Shown here piece by piece: positions 8,443-16,631 of a stretch of 64,000 nt of DNA. The notes under the pieces were generated by a model. It did not search any database, was not told where the DNA came from, and saw only the letters and a program-made list of their open reading frames with translations. This DNA is from Pseudarthrobacter polychromogenes (GTDB lineage: Bacteria; Actinomycetota; Actinomycetes; Actinomycetales; Micrococcaceae). Made by a program: the position numbers and the translations under genes. Location: positions 1-64,000 of the forward strand of contig NZ_BMKU01000015.1 of assembly GCF_014644495.1 (NCBI RefSeq). Reading direction: 5' to 3'. The first letter of the stretch is position 1; every line of letters starts with the position of its first letter.

Positions 8443-9783
8443 CTAGAGGATGCCGAGGTTGCGCTGCAGCTCGTAGGGCGTCACCTGCAGGCGGTAGTCC
8501 TGCCACTCGGCGCGCTTGTTGCGCAGGAAGTGCTCAAACACCTGTTCGCCCAGGATCTGGGGCATGAGCTCCGAGTCTTCCATCGTCCGGATGGCGTCAT
8601 GGAGGCTGGCGGGGAGGGGATCATGGCCCATGGCGCGGCGTTCGGCCGAGCTCAGCGACCACACGTCGTCCTCGGCGGCGGCCGGGAGGTCGTAGCCTTC
8701 CTCGATGCCCTTCAGGCCGGCCCCGAGCAGGACCGCGTAGGCCAGGTAGGGGTTGGCCGCGGAATCGATGCCGCGGTACTCGATCCGTGCGGACTGGCCC
8801 TTGCCCGGCTTGTACAGCGGGACCCGCACCAAGGCTGAGCGGTTGTTGTGGCCCCAGCTCAGATAGCTCGGAGCCTCTCCGCCACCCCAGAGCCGCTTGT
8901 AGGAGTTCACGAACTGGTTGGTCACTGCGGTGAACTCGGGCGCGTGCTTGAGGATGCCGGCGATGAATTGGCGGGCGGTCTTTGAGAGCTGGAATTCGGC
9001 GCCGGCCTCGTAGAACGCGTTGGTGTCGCCTTCGAACAGCGAGAAGTGCGTGTGCATGCCGGAGCCCGGGTGGGCGGTGAACGGCTTGGGCATGAAGGTG
9101 GCGTAGGTGCCCTGCTGCAGCGCCACTTCCTTGATGACGGTGCGGAAAGTCATGATGTTGTCCGCGGTCTGCAGGGCGTCCGCGTAGCGCAGGTCTATTT
9201 CGTTCTGGCCGGGACCAGCCTCGTGGTGGCTGAATTCCACGGAGATACCCACAGATTCGAGCATGGTGACAGCTGTCCGGCGGAAGTCCTGGGCCACGCC
9301 GCCGGGAACATGGTCAAAATAGCCGCCCTCGTCCACGGGCACGGGGGCGCCGTCCGGGCCGGGTTCCTGGGACTTGAGGAGGTAGAACTCGATTTCGGGG
9401 TGGGTGTAGCAGGTGAAGCCCATGTCGGCGGCCTTGGCGAGGGTCCGCTTCAGGACGTTGCGGGGATCCGCGGCGGACGGTTCGCCGTCCGGGGTGAGGA
9501 TGTCGCAGAACATGCGCGAGGTCTGTTCCGTCTCCCCGCGCCACGGCAGGATCTGGAAGGTGGAGGGATCGGGCTGGGCCAGCATGTCTGACTCGAACAC
9601 CCGGGCCAGGCCTTCAATGGCGGAGCCGTCGAAGCCCAGTCCTTCCTCGAACGCACCCTCAACCTCGGCGGGGGCAAGTGCCACGGACTTGAGCGAACCC
9701 ACGACGTCGGTGAACCACAGCCGCACGAAACGTACGTCGCGCTCTTCGATTGTGCGCAGGACAAACTCTTGCTGGCGGTCCAT
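8443..9783 (-). CDS. glnA2: Glutamine synthetase GlnA2-type (non-adenylylated class)
   Basis: A 446-residue GSI-like protein of the actinobacterial GlnA2 group. GS landmarks are present (DGSAIEGL, THPEIEFYLL, NNRSALVRVP). Where GlnA carries the adenylylation Tyr, this protein has EDDVWSLS, so the regulatory Tyr is replaced. I chose ATG 9783 (MDRQQEFV), with GGAGAAGAGG upstream, rather than the longer frame to 9870, because family members start here. In Mycobacterium and Streptomyces, GlnA2-class proteins are dispensable and some act on polyamines; which reaction this one catalyses cannot be told from sequence alone. Confidence 0.93.
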   Translation of the reverse strand: MDRQQEFVLRTIEERDVRFVRLWFTDVVGSLKSVALAPAEVEGAFEEGLGFDGSAIEGLARVFESDMLAQPDPSTFQILPWRGETEQTSRMFCDILTPDGEPSAADPRNVLKRTLAKAADMGFTCYTHPEIEFYLLKSQEPGPDGAPVPVDEGGYFDHVPGGVAQDFRRTAVTMLESVGISVEFSHHEAGPGQNEIDLRYADALQTADNIMTFRTVIKEVALQQGTYATFMPKPFTAHPGSGMHTHFSLFEGDTNAFYEAGAEFQLSKTARQFIAGILKHAPEFTAVTNQFVNSYKRLWGGGEAPSYLSWGHNNRSALVRVPLYKPGKGQSARIEYRGIDSAANPYLAYAVLLGAGLKGIEEGYDLPAAAEDDVWSLSSAERRAMGHDPLPASLHDAIRTMEDSELMPQILGEQVFEHFLRNKRAEWQDYRLQVTPYELQRNLGIL

Positions 9784-9900
9784 GATGGCCTCTTCTCCGG
9801 TCAAACGTCCATGCTCCGGGCCCGCAGTAAAGGGAAGCCGGCAGCAGTTCACCAACACTGTACTAAGCATTCGGCGCCGATGCTGAAGCCTGCGCCGCGC

Positions 9901-9916
9901 GTAACACAGCGTTAAC
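9901..9916 (+). promoter_or_regulatory. Weak GlnR-like half-site pair between glnA2 and panB
   Basis: GTAAC (9901) - six bases - TTAAC (9912). The a half-site fits gTnAC; the b half-site is poor. It sits in the 276-base divergent gap glnA2/panB, which otherwise shows no gene. Confidence 0.25.
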
Positions 9917-10047
9917 GCCCGGCCTCCGGATTTAAGCCGCGCAACCGGGCTGTGCGCACCGTCCGGACCCGCCGCAGGCGGGCCCTTATGACCCTTATCA
10001 CCAGTGGAGCCTCCGGCCCGCGGTAGCTAGGACAGCGGCTCCCCCAC

Positions 10048-10053
10048 TACGCT
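10048..10053 (+). promoter_or_regulatory. Possible -10 hexamer giving a leaderless panB mRNA
   Basis: TACGCT fits TAnnnT and ends six bases before the panB ATG, so transcription could begin at or next to the start codon. No good -35 is visible. Confidence 0.3.
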
Positions 10054-10059
10054 CATGCC

Positions 10060-10962
10060 ATGGCCTCAAGCAACAGCTCCGATTCCAGCATGTCCGCCGA
10101 CGTCCCCGCCCCCTACGGCAGCGGGCCGGGCCAGGCAGCTGCGCCCGCGGCTGCGGCACAGCAGAAGCCGGCCAAGGTGCGCATCCACCACCTTCAGCAG
10201 GCCAAGAGGGACGGTACCAAGTTCGCCATGCTGACTGCCTACGAGCAGTACACGGCTGAAATTTTTGATGCCGCCGGAATCGAGGTTCTCCTGGTCGGCG
10301 ACTCGGCCTCGAACAACGTGTTCGGCAACGAGACCAGCCTTCCGGTCACGGTGGACGAACTGCTGCCGCTCTGCCGCGCCGTAGCACGCAGCGCCAAGCG
10401 CGCGCTCATCGTGGCCGACCTGCCGTTCGGCAGCTATGAGGTGTCCGCGGAACAGGCAGTCGGCGCCGGCGTCCGGTTCCTCAAGGAAGGCCTGGCGCAC
10501 GCGGTCAAGATCGAGGGCGGCGCCTACTATGCGCCCACTGTGAAGGCCATGGTCCAGGCCGGCATTCCGGTCATGGCACACATCGGTTTCACCCCGCAGA
10601 GCGAGCATGCCCTCGGCGGTTACCGCGTGCAGGGCCGCGGCGACGATGCGCAGCGCCTTATCGATGACGCGGTCGCCCTCGCTGAGGCGGGGGCATTCTG
10701 CGTGCTGATGGAGATGGTCCCAGCCGGGACGGCAGCCGCCGTGGACGCGGCTGTTCCCGTCCCCACGGTGGGCATCGGCGCGGGCAAGGAAACAACAGGA
10801 CAGGTGCTTGTCTGGCAGGACATGGCCGGGCTGCGGGGCGGGCGGATGGCCAAGTTCGTCAAGCAGTACGCAGACCTGCGCAGCACACTTATGGACGCGG
10901 CTACGCAGTATGGCGAGGACGTCAGGTCAGGACAGTTCCCCGGGCCGGAACACTCGTTTTAG
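10060..10962 (+). CDS. panB: 3-methyl-2-oxobutanoate hydroxymethyltransferase
   Basis: First committed step of pantothenate synthesis: transfers a hydroxymethyl group from methylene-tetrahydrofolate to 2-ketoisovalerate. The 300-residue protein has a ~40-residue Ala/Pro-rich N-terminal extension, then the TIM barrel. Metal and substrate residues equivalent to the Escherichia coli enzyme can be placed: Asp81 in VGDSAS, Asp120 in VADLPFGSY, Lys150 and Glu152 in VKIEGG. The catalytic Glu region LMEMVPA and PTVGIGAG follow. panB after glnA2 also occurs in Mycobacterium (Rv2225). Confidence 0.97.
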   Translation: MASSNSSDSSMSADVPAPYGSGPGQAAAPAAAAQQKPAKVRIHHLQQAKRDGTKFAMLTAYEQYTAEIFDAAGIEVLLVGDSASNNVFGNETSLPVTVDELLPLCRAVARSAKRALIVADLPFGSYEVSAEQAVGAGVRFLKEGLAHAVKIEGGAYYAPTVKAMVQAGIPVMAHIGFTPQSEHALGGYRVQGRGDDAQRLIDDAVALAEAGAFCVLMEMVPAGTAAAVDAAVPVPTVGIGAGKETTGQVLVWQDMAGLRGGRMAKFVKQYADLRSTLMDAATQYGEDVRSGQFPGPEHSF

Positions 10963-11016
10963 AAGTCCCCCACAGGACAGGCGGGCCGGCATCCGGCCAG
11001 CTTGCCCGCCCGACTG

Positions 11017-11181
11017 TCAGTCGTCGTCGTCCTTTTCCCAGGCCTCGTTGCGGGCCCGTACCTTTTCCAGCGCGTGCTCGGCTTCCTCCCGCGTTTTATA
11101 CGGTCCGATCAGCTGGCTCCAGTCGGACAGCCGGTCCTCTTCGATCTCATGCGTATTGACGTTGTACCAGTACTCAGTCAT
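11017..11181 (-). CDS. Small SPOR-like actinobacterial protein (54 aa)
   Basis: A short gene with ATG at 11181, a GAGGAG ribosome site just upstream, and stop at 11017. The product is 54 residues, very acidic at its C-terminus (ends DDDD), begins MTEYWYNVNTHEIEE and contains IGPYKTREEAEHALEKVRARNEAW. The G-P-Y-x-T-x-x-E-A-x-x-A-L pattern resembles a single SPOR-type beta-alpha half repeat. Similar tiny proteins are common in actinobacterial genomes but have no established role. Convergent with panB, divergent from map. Confidence 0.8.
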   Translation of the reverse strand: MTEYWYNVNTHEIEEDRLSDWSQLIGPYKTREEAEHALEKVRARNEAWEKDDDD

Positions 11182-11290
11182 CGGTGCTCCTCGTTCCGGC
11201 GGCGGGAAAGCTGCGGCGTGATCCGCGTAACTTAAATTCTTACGCGGGCCGCGCGCGGCTTCCGGTTGTTAGGCGTTCTGCAGTGCCTTA

Positions 11291-11296
11291 TATGAT
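11291..11296 (+). promoter_or_regulatory. -10 element TATGAT for a likely leaderless map transcript
   Basis: A near-consensus -10 hexamer ends six bases before the map ATG (11303). A TTGTTA (11266-11271) lies 19 bases upstream. No ribosome site separates it from the ATG, so a leaderless mRNA is the simplest reading. Confidence 0.55.
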
Positions 11297-11302
11297 CAAT
11301 CT

Positions 11303-12181
11303 ATGCCTTCCCTTGCCTCGACTGCACCCATCGGCACCCTCACCCCGGGAACCATAGGTCCGCAGCGTCCCGTACCGGCGTCCATCCCCCGGCCGGAGTA
11401 CGTCGGCAGGCCCGCACCGGCGAAATTCACCGGGTCGGAGGTCAAAACCCCCGAAACCATCGAGAAGATCCGGATCGCGGGGAAGATCGCAGCACAGGCC
11501 ATCGTGGAGGTGGGCAAGCACATCCAGCCCGGCGTCACCACCGACCAGCTGGACAAAGTGGGCCACGAGTTCCTCCTTGACCACCACGCCTACCCGTCCA
11601 CCCTCGGCTACCGGGGCTTCCCCAAGTCGCTGTGCTCCTCCCTGAATGAGGTCATTTGCCATGGCATCCCGGACAACACAGTGGTCCGGGACGGCGACAT
11701 CCTCAACATCGACATCACCGCCTTCATCAACGGAGTCCACGGGGACACGAACTACACCTTCCTGGTGGGCGACGTGGACGAGGAATCACGGCTGCTGGTG
11801 GAACGCACGCAGGAGTCACTGAACCGGGCCATCAAGGCTGTGGCTCCCGGACGGGAAATCAACGTCATCGGCAGGGCAATCCAGTCCTATGCCAAGCGCT
11901 TCGGCTATGGTGTTGTCCGTGATTTCACCGGGCACGGCGTGGGCGAAGCCTTCCACACTGGGCTCATCATCCCGCACTATGACGCGGCACCTGCCTACAA
12001 CACCGTGATCGAGGCCGGCATGGTCTTCACAATTGAACCGATGCTCACCCTCGGCACCGTGGAATGGGACATGTGGGCCGATGACTGGACCGTTGTCACC
12101 AAGGACCGGAAGCGCACTGCCCAGTTCGAGCACACGCTGCTGGTCACGGACTCAGGCGCGGAAATCCTCACGCTGCCCTAG
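11303..12181 (+). CDS. map: Methionine aminopeptidase type I
   Basis: Removes the initiator Met from new proteins in the cytosol. The 292-residue protein has an N-terminal ~45-residue extension with a Pro-rich PxxP-like stretch, as in actinobacterial type Ic enzymes, and the full pita-bread fold. All five metal ligands are placed with the family spacing: Asp137, Asp148, His211, Glu245 and Glu276. The start is ATG 11303, right behind a TATGAT -10 element. Confidence 0.97.
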   Translation: MPSLASTAPIGTLTPGTIGPQRPVPASIPRPEYVGRPAPAKFTGSEVKTPETIEKIRIAGKIAAQAIVEVGKHIQPGVTTDQLDKVGHEFLLDHHAYPSTLGYRGFPKSLCSSLNEVICHGIPDNTVVRDGDILNIDITAFINGVHGDTNYTFLVGDVDEESRLLVERTQESLNRAIKAVAPGREINVIGRAIQSYAKRFGYGVVRDFTGHGVGEAFHTGLIIPHYDAAPAYNTVIEAGMVFTIEPMLTLGTVEWDMWADDWTVVTKDRKRTAQFEHTLLVTDSGAEILTLP

Positions 12182-12313
12182 CCCGGCCACCCTGGCACCG
12201 CCAAGACCCACGCACCACGGCCCTACCCTTCCCGGTTCCTGACCGGACATTTTTTCCCGGCCGGCCACCGGCCGCCGCTACCCTGCCCGCCCCTGCCACG
12301 AACGGAAAACCCA

Positions 12314-13117
12314 TTGGCCAAGAAGGACGAGAAGTCGCACAAGAACGCCCCGCTGATCGGCATCGACATCGGAGGTACCGGAATCAAGGGCGGCATCGTC
12401 GACCTGAAGAAGGGCAAACTGCTGGGGGAACGGTTCCGGGTCCCCACCCCGCAGCCAGCCACCCCTGAATCAGTTGCCGAAGCCGTGGCGCTGGTGGTTT
12501 CCGAGCTGTCCGCCCGGCCCGAAGCGCCCGCTGCCGGCTCTCCGGTCGGCGTGACCTTTCCGGGCATCATCCAGCACGGAGTGGTCCACTCTGCCGCCAA
12601 CGTGGACAAGAGCTGGCTCAACACGGACATCGATGCGCTCCTGACTGCCCGCCTGGGCCGGCCCGTTGAGGTCATCAACGACGCCGACGCAGCGGGCCTG
12701 GCCGAGGCGCGCTACGGCGCCGGCGCCGGTGTCAAGGGCACGGTCCTGGTGATCACGCTCGGCACCGGAATCGGCTCCGCCTTCATCTTCGACGGCAAGC
12801 TCGTCCCCAATGCTGAACTTGGCCACCTCGAAATCGACGGGCACGACGCCGAAACCAAAGCCTCCGCGGTGGCCCGCGAACGCGATGGCCTGTCCTGGGA
12901 CGAGTACAGCGTGCTGCTGCAGCGCTACTTCTCCCACGTTGAGTTCCTGTTCTCGCCCGAACTGTTCATCGTGGGCGGCGGCATTTCCAAGCGCGCTGAC
13001 GAGTACCTGCCCAACCTGCGGCTGCGCACGCCGATCGTGCCGGCGGTCCTCCGCAACGAGGCCGGCATCGTGGGCGCCGCAATCGAAATCGCACTGAAGC
13101 ACAAGCTCGCCAAGTAG
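12314..13117 (+). CDS. ppgK: Polyphosphate glucokinase (ROK superfamily)
   Basis: Phosphorylates glucose using inorganic polyphosphate and usually also ATP. The 267-residue protein has the phosphate loop GIDIGGTGIKGG (residues 16-27), catalytic Asp123 in INDADAAG, and the PpgK-typical TLGTGIGSAFIFDGKLVPNA followed by ELGHLE. It lacks the ROK zinc motif CXCGX2GCXE, as expected for PpgK. The start is TTG at 12314; no ATG/GTG in frame gives a better N-terminus. A second, ATP-type glucokinase (ROK) is at 54374-55468. Followed by a hairpin terminator. Confidence 0.95.
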   Translation: MAKKDEKSHKNAPLIGIDIGGTGIKGGIVDLKKGKLLGERFRVPTPQPATPESVAEAVALVVSELSARPEAPAAGSPVGVTFPGIIQHGVVHSAANVDKSWLNTDIDALLTARLGRPVEVINDADAAGLAEARYGAGAGVKGTVLVITLGTGIGSAFIFDGKLVPNAELGHLEIDGHDAETKASAVARERDGLSWDEYSVLLQRYFSHVEFLFSPELFIVGGGISKRADEYLPNLRLRTPIVPAVLRNEAGIVGAAIEIALKHKLAK

Positions 13118-13127
13118 CCCGGCCTGC

Positions 13128-13175
13128 GTGCCGCCGTCGTCAGCGGTCCAGCAGACGACGGCGGCACGGGTGTTT
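13128..13175 (+). terminator. Terminator after ppgK
   Basis: A 14-base perfect stem (13128-13141 with 13154-13167), 12-base loop, then GGGTGTTTT. Confidence 0.8.
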
Positions 13176-13299
13176 TAAGCGTGCAGATGCGGCAGATACA
13201 TCCCGTGTTGTCCGCGCGGCCTTGGGTCCGCGGGCGCGCAGGGGGCGGCCGTCATGTGGGTTTTCCTTGGGCTGGCTTTCTTTTCGCCGGACCGGAGTG

Positions 13300-13339
13300 C
13301 CGGTGGCGGCTTCGGCTTCCCCTCCGCTGCCGCCACCGG
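13300..13339 (-). terminator. Hairpin just downstream of nrdR
   Basis: CCGGTGGCGGC (13300-13310) pairs perfectly with GCCGCCACCGG (13329-13339) directly past the nrdR stop. No clear T-run follows on the minus strand, so termination is only likely. The stretch 13176-13299 holds no supportable gene. Confidence 0.45.
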
Positions 13340-13342
13340 AGT

Positions 13343-13846
13343 TTACAGGGGGCTCTTCTCGGAGCTCTTGGCGCCCTTGGCGGCAACGCCCCGGGCGTCC
13401 TGTTCTTCCTGGCGGAGCAGGGCAATGGCAGCCTCAAAATCCTCAAGGGATTCGAAGGCCTGGTAGACGCTCGCAAAGCGGAGGTAGGCGACCTTATCCA
13501 GCTTCTGCAGGGGTCCGAGGATGACCAGTCCCACCTCGTGGGCGTCGATTTCCGCGGCGCCGGAGGAACGGATCTGCTCTTCCACTTCCTGCGCCAGCAG
13601 CGCGAGGTCGTCCTCGCTGACCGGACGCCCCTGGCAGGCTTTACGCACGCCGTTGATCACCTTGCTGCGGCTGAAGGGCTCGCCCACGCCGGAGCGCTTG
13701 ATCACGGAAAGGCTGGTGGTTTCAACGGTGGTGAACCTGCGGCCGCACTCCGGGCACTGGCGGCGGCGCCGGATGGCCGAGCCGTCATCCGCCATGCGGC
13801 TGTCCACCACCCGGGAATCGGGGTTGCGGCAGAACGGACAGTACAT
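13343..13846 (-). CDS. nrdR: Transcriptional repressor NrdR
   Basis: Represses ribonucleotide reductase genes in response to ATP/dATP. The 167-residue protein has an N-terminal zinc ribbon with Cys3, Cys6, Cys31 and Cys34 (CPFC...CPEC) and an ATP-cone from about residue 46 to 136 ([15 protein letters not shown]). I start at ATG 13846 behind GGGAGG, not at the upstream frame start, because MYCPFC is the invariant family N-terminus. The C-terminal ~25 residues are a polar tail. It is preceded by two NrdR-box-like sites, suggesting self-control. No nrd structural gene is in the window. Confidence 0.96.
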   Translation of the reverse strand: MYCPFCRNPDSRVVDSRMADDGSAIRRRRQCPECGRRFTTVETTSLSVIKRSGVGEPFSRSKVINGVRKACQGRPVSEDDLALLAQEVEEQIRSSGAAEIDAHEVGLVILGPLQKLDKVAYLRFASVYQAFESLEDFEAAIALLRQEEQDARGVAAKGAKSSEKSPL

Positions 13847-13913
13847 TTTGCCTCCCTCTCCCAGGACCTGTGCCAGCGGAACCAAATCTGCAGGCGCAAG
13901 TGCGCCGTCTTCC

Positions 13914-13943
13914 AGTTTACGTCCCTGCTCCGGCTAATAACAA
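13914..13943 (-). promoter_or_regulatory. Candidate nrdR promoter
   Basis: On the minus strand, TTGTTA (13943-13938), an 18-base spacer, then TAAACT (13919-13914). It lies 68 bases upstream of the nrdR ATG and right next to the NrdR-like boxes. Confidence 0.45.
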
Positions 13944-13951
13944 GCGTGTAA

Positions 13952-13989
13952 GTACTACATGTTGTGGTTGCCACCACTACATGTCGGCA
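13952..13989. promoter_or_regulatory. Two NrdR-box-like sites upstream of nrdR
   Basis: Box 1 (13952-13967) has core CTACATGTTG and box 2 (13974-13989) core CTACATGTCG; both fit the published NrdR box acaCwAtATaTwGtgt in its strongly conserved positions. Centres are 22 bp apart (two helical turns), closer than the usual ~31 bp. They lie between hisD and nrdR, upstream of the candidate promoter. Confidence 0.65.
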
Positions 13990-14002
13990 TTTCGGGCGGA
14001 CG

Positions 14003-15373
14003 TCAGGAGAACCGGACGGTCACCGCATCCCCGTGCGCGGGAAGGTCCTCAGCCCCGGAAAGGCTGACAATGTGGCCGCTGACCTCCGCCAGCGCGTCAC
14101 GGGTGTAGTTCACCACCTGGATGGCCCGCAGGAAGGTGGTGACGTTCAGGCCGGACGAAAAGGCCGCCGTGCCGCTGGTGGGCAGGACGTGGTTGGAGCC
14201 GGCACAGTAGTCCCCCAGGCTGACCGGGCTGTAGTCGCCCACAAAGATGGCACCGGCATTCCGGATCCTGGCGGCGACGCCCGGGGCATCCTGCGTCATG
14301 ATCTCCAGGTGTTCCGCCGCGTAGGCGTCGCACGCTGCAATGCCCTGTTCAAGGTTGTCCACCAGGACCACCCCGGACTGCGGGCCGGACAGCGCCTCGC
14401 GGACGCGGGCGGAGTGCCTGGTGGCCGCGGCCTGCCGGTCGAGCTCGGCACGGACAGCGGCGGCGAGGTCCTCGGAATCCGTGATCAGCACGGATGCTGC
14501 CTTGGGGTCGTGCTCGGCCTGGCTGATGAGGTCGGCCGCCACCAGGCGGGGCTGGGCCGTGGAGTCTGCAAGGATCGCGATTTCCGTGGTGCCCGCCTCC
14601 GAGTCGATCCCCACCACGCCTTTGACCAGACGCTTGGCGGTGGCGACAAAGATGTTGCCCGGTCCGGTCACAACGTCCACCGCCTCCAGGGCCGGGCCGG
14701 CCTCCGTTGCAGGGACACCGTAGGCGAACGCGGCGATGGCCTGGGCGCCGCCGATGGCATACACCTCGGTGATCCCCAGCAGCGCGGCAGCGGCAAGGAT
14801 GGTGGGGTGCGGCAGGCCGCCGAACTCTTTTTGCGGAGGGGACGCCAGGGCAATTGACTGGACACCTGCTGCGAGGGCCGGGACGACGTTCATGATCACG
14901 GAGGAGGGGTAGACGGCGAGGCCGCCCGGGACATACAGCCCCACCCGCGCCACCGGCACCCAGTTCTGCGCCACCACTGCGCCGTCGCCGAGCTGTACCT
15001 CGATATTGCGCGGTCGCTGGCCGTCAGCGAACCGGCGGGCCCGGCTGATGGATTCCTCCAGCGCGCCGCGGACGGACGGGTCCAGCTCCTCCAGTGCGGA
15101 GGCCAGGGCCTCCGCGGGAACCAGCGGGTGGTCCTGCGCCACGCCGTCAAAACGCCGGGCGAGTTGGCCCAGCGCCGCGAAACCCCCCTGCCGGACAGCC
15201 GAAATGATGTCCTGGACCTTCGCCTCGGCATCGGCCACGGTCTGGCCTTGGGCCCGCGGCACGGCGGCCCTGAGTCCAGCGAGGGTGAGGCTTTGGCCAC
15301 GCAGGTCAACGGTGCGGAAGTCCACGGCGGCGGTGGCGGCTGGGCTGGCGGAGTTCTCCGAAGAAATGGTCAC
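14003..15373 (-). CDS. hisD: Histidinol dehydrogenase
   Basis: Catalyses the last two oxidations of histidine synthesis, L-histidinol to L-histidine, with NAD and Zn. The 456-residue length is typical. Family motifs are visible: [53 protein letters not shown], and [18 protein letters not shown] near the C-terminus, with zinc-binding His/Glu/Asp inside these. A membrane protein gene ends only 10 bases upstream, so they are probably co-transcribed. No other his genes are present in the window, although hisD often starts a his operon. Confidence 0.97.
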   Translation of the reverse strand: MTISSENSASPAATAAVDFRTVDLRGQSLTLAGLRAAVPRAQGQTVADAEAKVQDIISAVRQGGFAALGQLARRFDGVAQDHPLVPAEALASALEELDPSVRGALEESISRARRFADGQRPRNIEVQLGDGAVVAQNWVPVARVGLYVPGGLAVYPSSVIMNVVPALAAGVQSIALASPPQKEFGGLPHPTILAAAALLGITEVYAIGGAQAIAAFAYGVPATEAGPALEAVDVVTGPGNIFVATAKRLVKGVVGIDSEAGTTEIAILADSTAQPRLVAADLISQAEHDPKAASVLITDSEDLAAAVRAELDRQAAATRHSARVREALSGPQSGVVLVDNLEQGIAACDAYAAEHLEIMTQDAPGVAARIRNAGAIFVGDYSPVSLGDYCAGSNHVLPTSGTAAFSSGLNVTTFLRAIQVVNYTRDALAEVSGHIVSLSGAEDLPAHGDAVTVRFS

Positions 15374-15382
15374 TGGCCTATT

Positions 15383-15913
15383 TTACTGGCCCTGCCACAG
15401 CGTCCGGCGACTCTCGTGGTCAGCCGCCGGCTTCCGGCTCATGAGGTCGAGAAGCTCCAGCACGAAAACCGAGACGGCCGTGGCGGCGGGCCACAGGAGC
15501 AGCACCGGCCAGGCGCGCAGCGAAAAGGCAATGCTGGCATTGGCTGAGGCATCAACTGCAGGCGCCCACACCTGCGCGGCCAGCAGCCCTGCCTGCCAGG
15601 CCAGGGCCGCCCCGCACAAGGCTCCCGCCAGGCCCGCCACCAGGTCCGCCTGCGGATCCGCCCGTTTCTTGTCCGCGAGGACAACGGCCAGGAGGCATCC
15701 GGCAAGAACCAGCAGCCCTGCCAGCGTCAGGTCCCGCGGCAGCCAGACCTCCGGATTGGTTCCACTGCCGAAGGCCGGGTCCCTGGTGATCAGGTTCAGG
15801 CCCCCGGGCGCCAGAATCCACCAAAGGATGCCCAGGGGGACACCTGCCGCTGCCGGAATCACCAGCACCGCCCAGGGCAGCCGCGGGCGTGAGCGGCGGG
15901 TGGCTTTCGTCAT
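15383..15913 (-). CDS. Hypothetical four-helix membrane protein
   Basis: A 176-residue protein with four predicted membrane segments, approximately residues 12-33, 58-77, 87-110 and 126-150, and a basic N-terminus. It resembles the DUF2567-type actinobacterial membrane proteins, but I cannot confirm family membership. I chose ATG 15913 (MTKATRRSRP) with AAGG eight bases upstream; the longer frame to 16054 would run into the divergent flavin reductase gene. It stops 10 bases before hisD. Function unknown. Confidence 0.75.
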   Translation of the reverse strand: MTKATRRSRPRLPWAVLVIPAAAGVPLGILWWILAPGGLNLITRDPAFGSGTNPEVWLPRDLTLAGLLVLAGCLLAVVLADKKRADPQADLVAGLAGALCGAALAWQAGLLAAQVWAPAVDASANASIAFSLRAWPVLLLWPAATAVSVFVLELLDLMSRKPAADHESRRTLWQGQ

Positions 15914-16047
15914 GCAACAAACCTTAACAAATGTCTGCGGCGTCCATCGCCGGACCCGGGCCTTCCGGGAATTCACTGCCGGCACGGCAGAGCCATACCC
16001 TTGAAGGAAAGCACACGTACCCGACTTTCCAGCCACCAGGAGTTTCC

Positions 16048-16548
16048 GTGACAACTAATGACGTTCCGTTCGAGCGGACGTTCCGGGAGATGTTCCGGCG
16101 CCACGCTGCCGGCGTCGCCATCATCACGGTGAACTACCAGGACCAGCCCTACGGCTTTACCGCCACCTCCGTGGCCTCGCTCTCCGCGCAGCCTCCGCGC
16201 TTCACGTTCAACATGGCCCGCAGCTCCAGGTCGTGGCCGGCCGTCGCCAACACCACCTACCTGGGGGTCCACATGCTGGGCCTCGAAAACATGCAGCTTG
16301 CCGACCGGTTCGCGGGCGCCGGCAACCGTTTTGAGGGCGACCACTGGGAAACCGGTCCGCATGGGGTGCCCATCCTGAAGGACGTGGCTGGCTGGCTGAT
16401 CGGCGAAGTGCAGATGCGGCTGTCCTTCGAGAACAATGCCGTCGTGGTGGTCCAGGTGGTGGACGGCCAGGTGGGCGGCGACGGCTCACCCCTGCTGTAC
16501 CACGGCGGCGCGTACGGCCAGCCCGTCCCGCTGGACTACGAGATCTAG
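16048..16548 (+). CDS. Flavin reductase family protein (FMN-binding)
   Basis: A 166-residue protein of the flavin reductase-like/split-barrel FMN-binding family. Typical segments are RRHAAGVAIITV, YGFTATSVASLSAQPPRFTFNM, and the C-terminal motif YHGGAYG. Such proteins supply reduced FMN to two-component monooxygenases or act as stand-alone reductases; no partner oxygenase is nearby, so the role is open. I start at GTG 16048 behind AGGAG; the upstream frame overlaps the divergent membrane gene. Followed by a terminator hairpin. Confidence 0.9.
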   Translation: MTTNDVPFERTFREMFRRHAAGVAIITVNYQDQPYGFTATSVASLSAQPPRFTFNMARSSRSWPAVANTTYLGVHMLGLENMQLADRFAGAGNRFEGDHWETGPHGVPILKDVAGWLIGEVQMRLSFENNAVVVVQVVDGQVGGDGSPLLYHGGAYGQPVPLDYEI

Positions 16549-16568
16549 CAGTCCCCTACTACCCGCGG

Positions 16569-16606
16569 ACGACGACGGGACGTGCTTTCCGTCGTCGTTC
16601 TTCCTT
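16569..16606 (+). terminator. Terminator between flavin reductase and dnaE (convergent)
   Basis: ACGACGACGG (16569-16578) pairs with CCGTCGTCGT (16589-16598), then TCTTCCTT. A second small hairpin CCTCCTT/AAGGAGG (16610-16627) follows. Confidence 0.65.
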
Positions 16607-16631
16607 CGTCCTCCTTTCGCAAGGAGGCCGC

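Noticed and set aside
13181-13951. 256-residue plus-strand frame opposite nrdR
   Set aside because: Covers nrdR in antisense and its control region; no motif.
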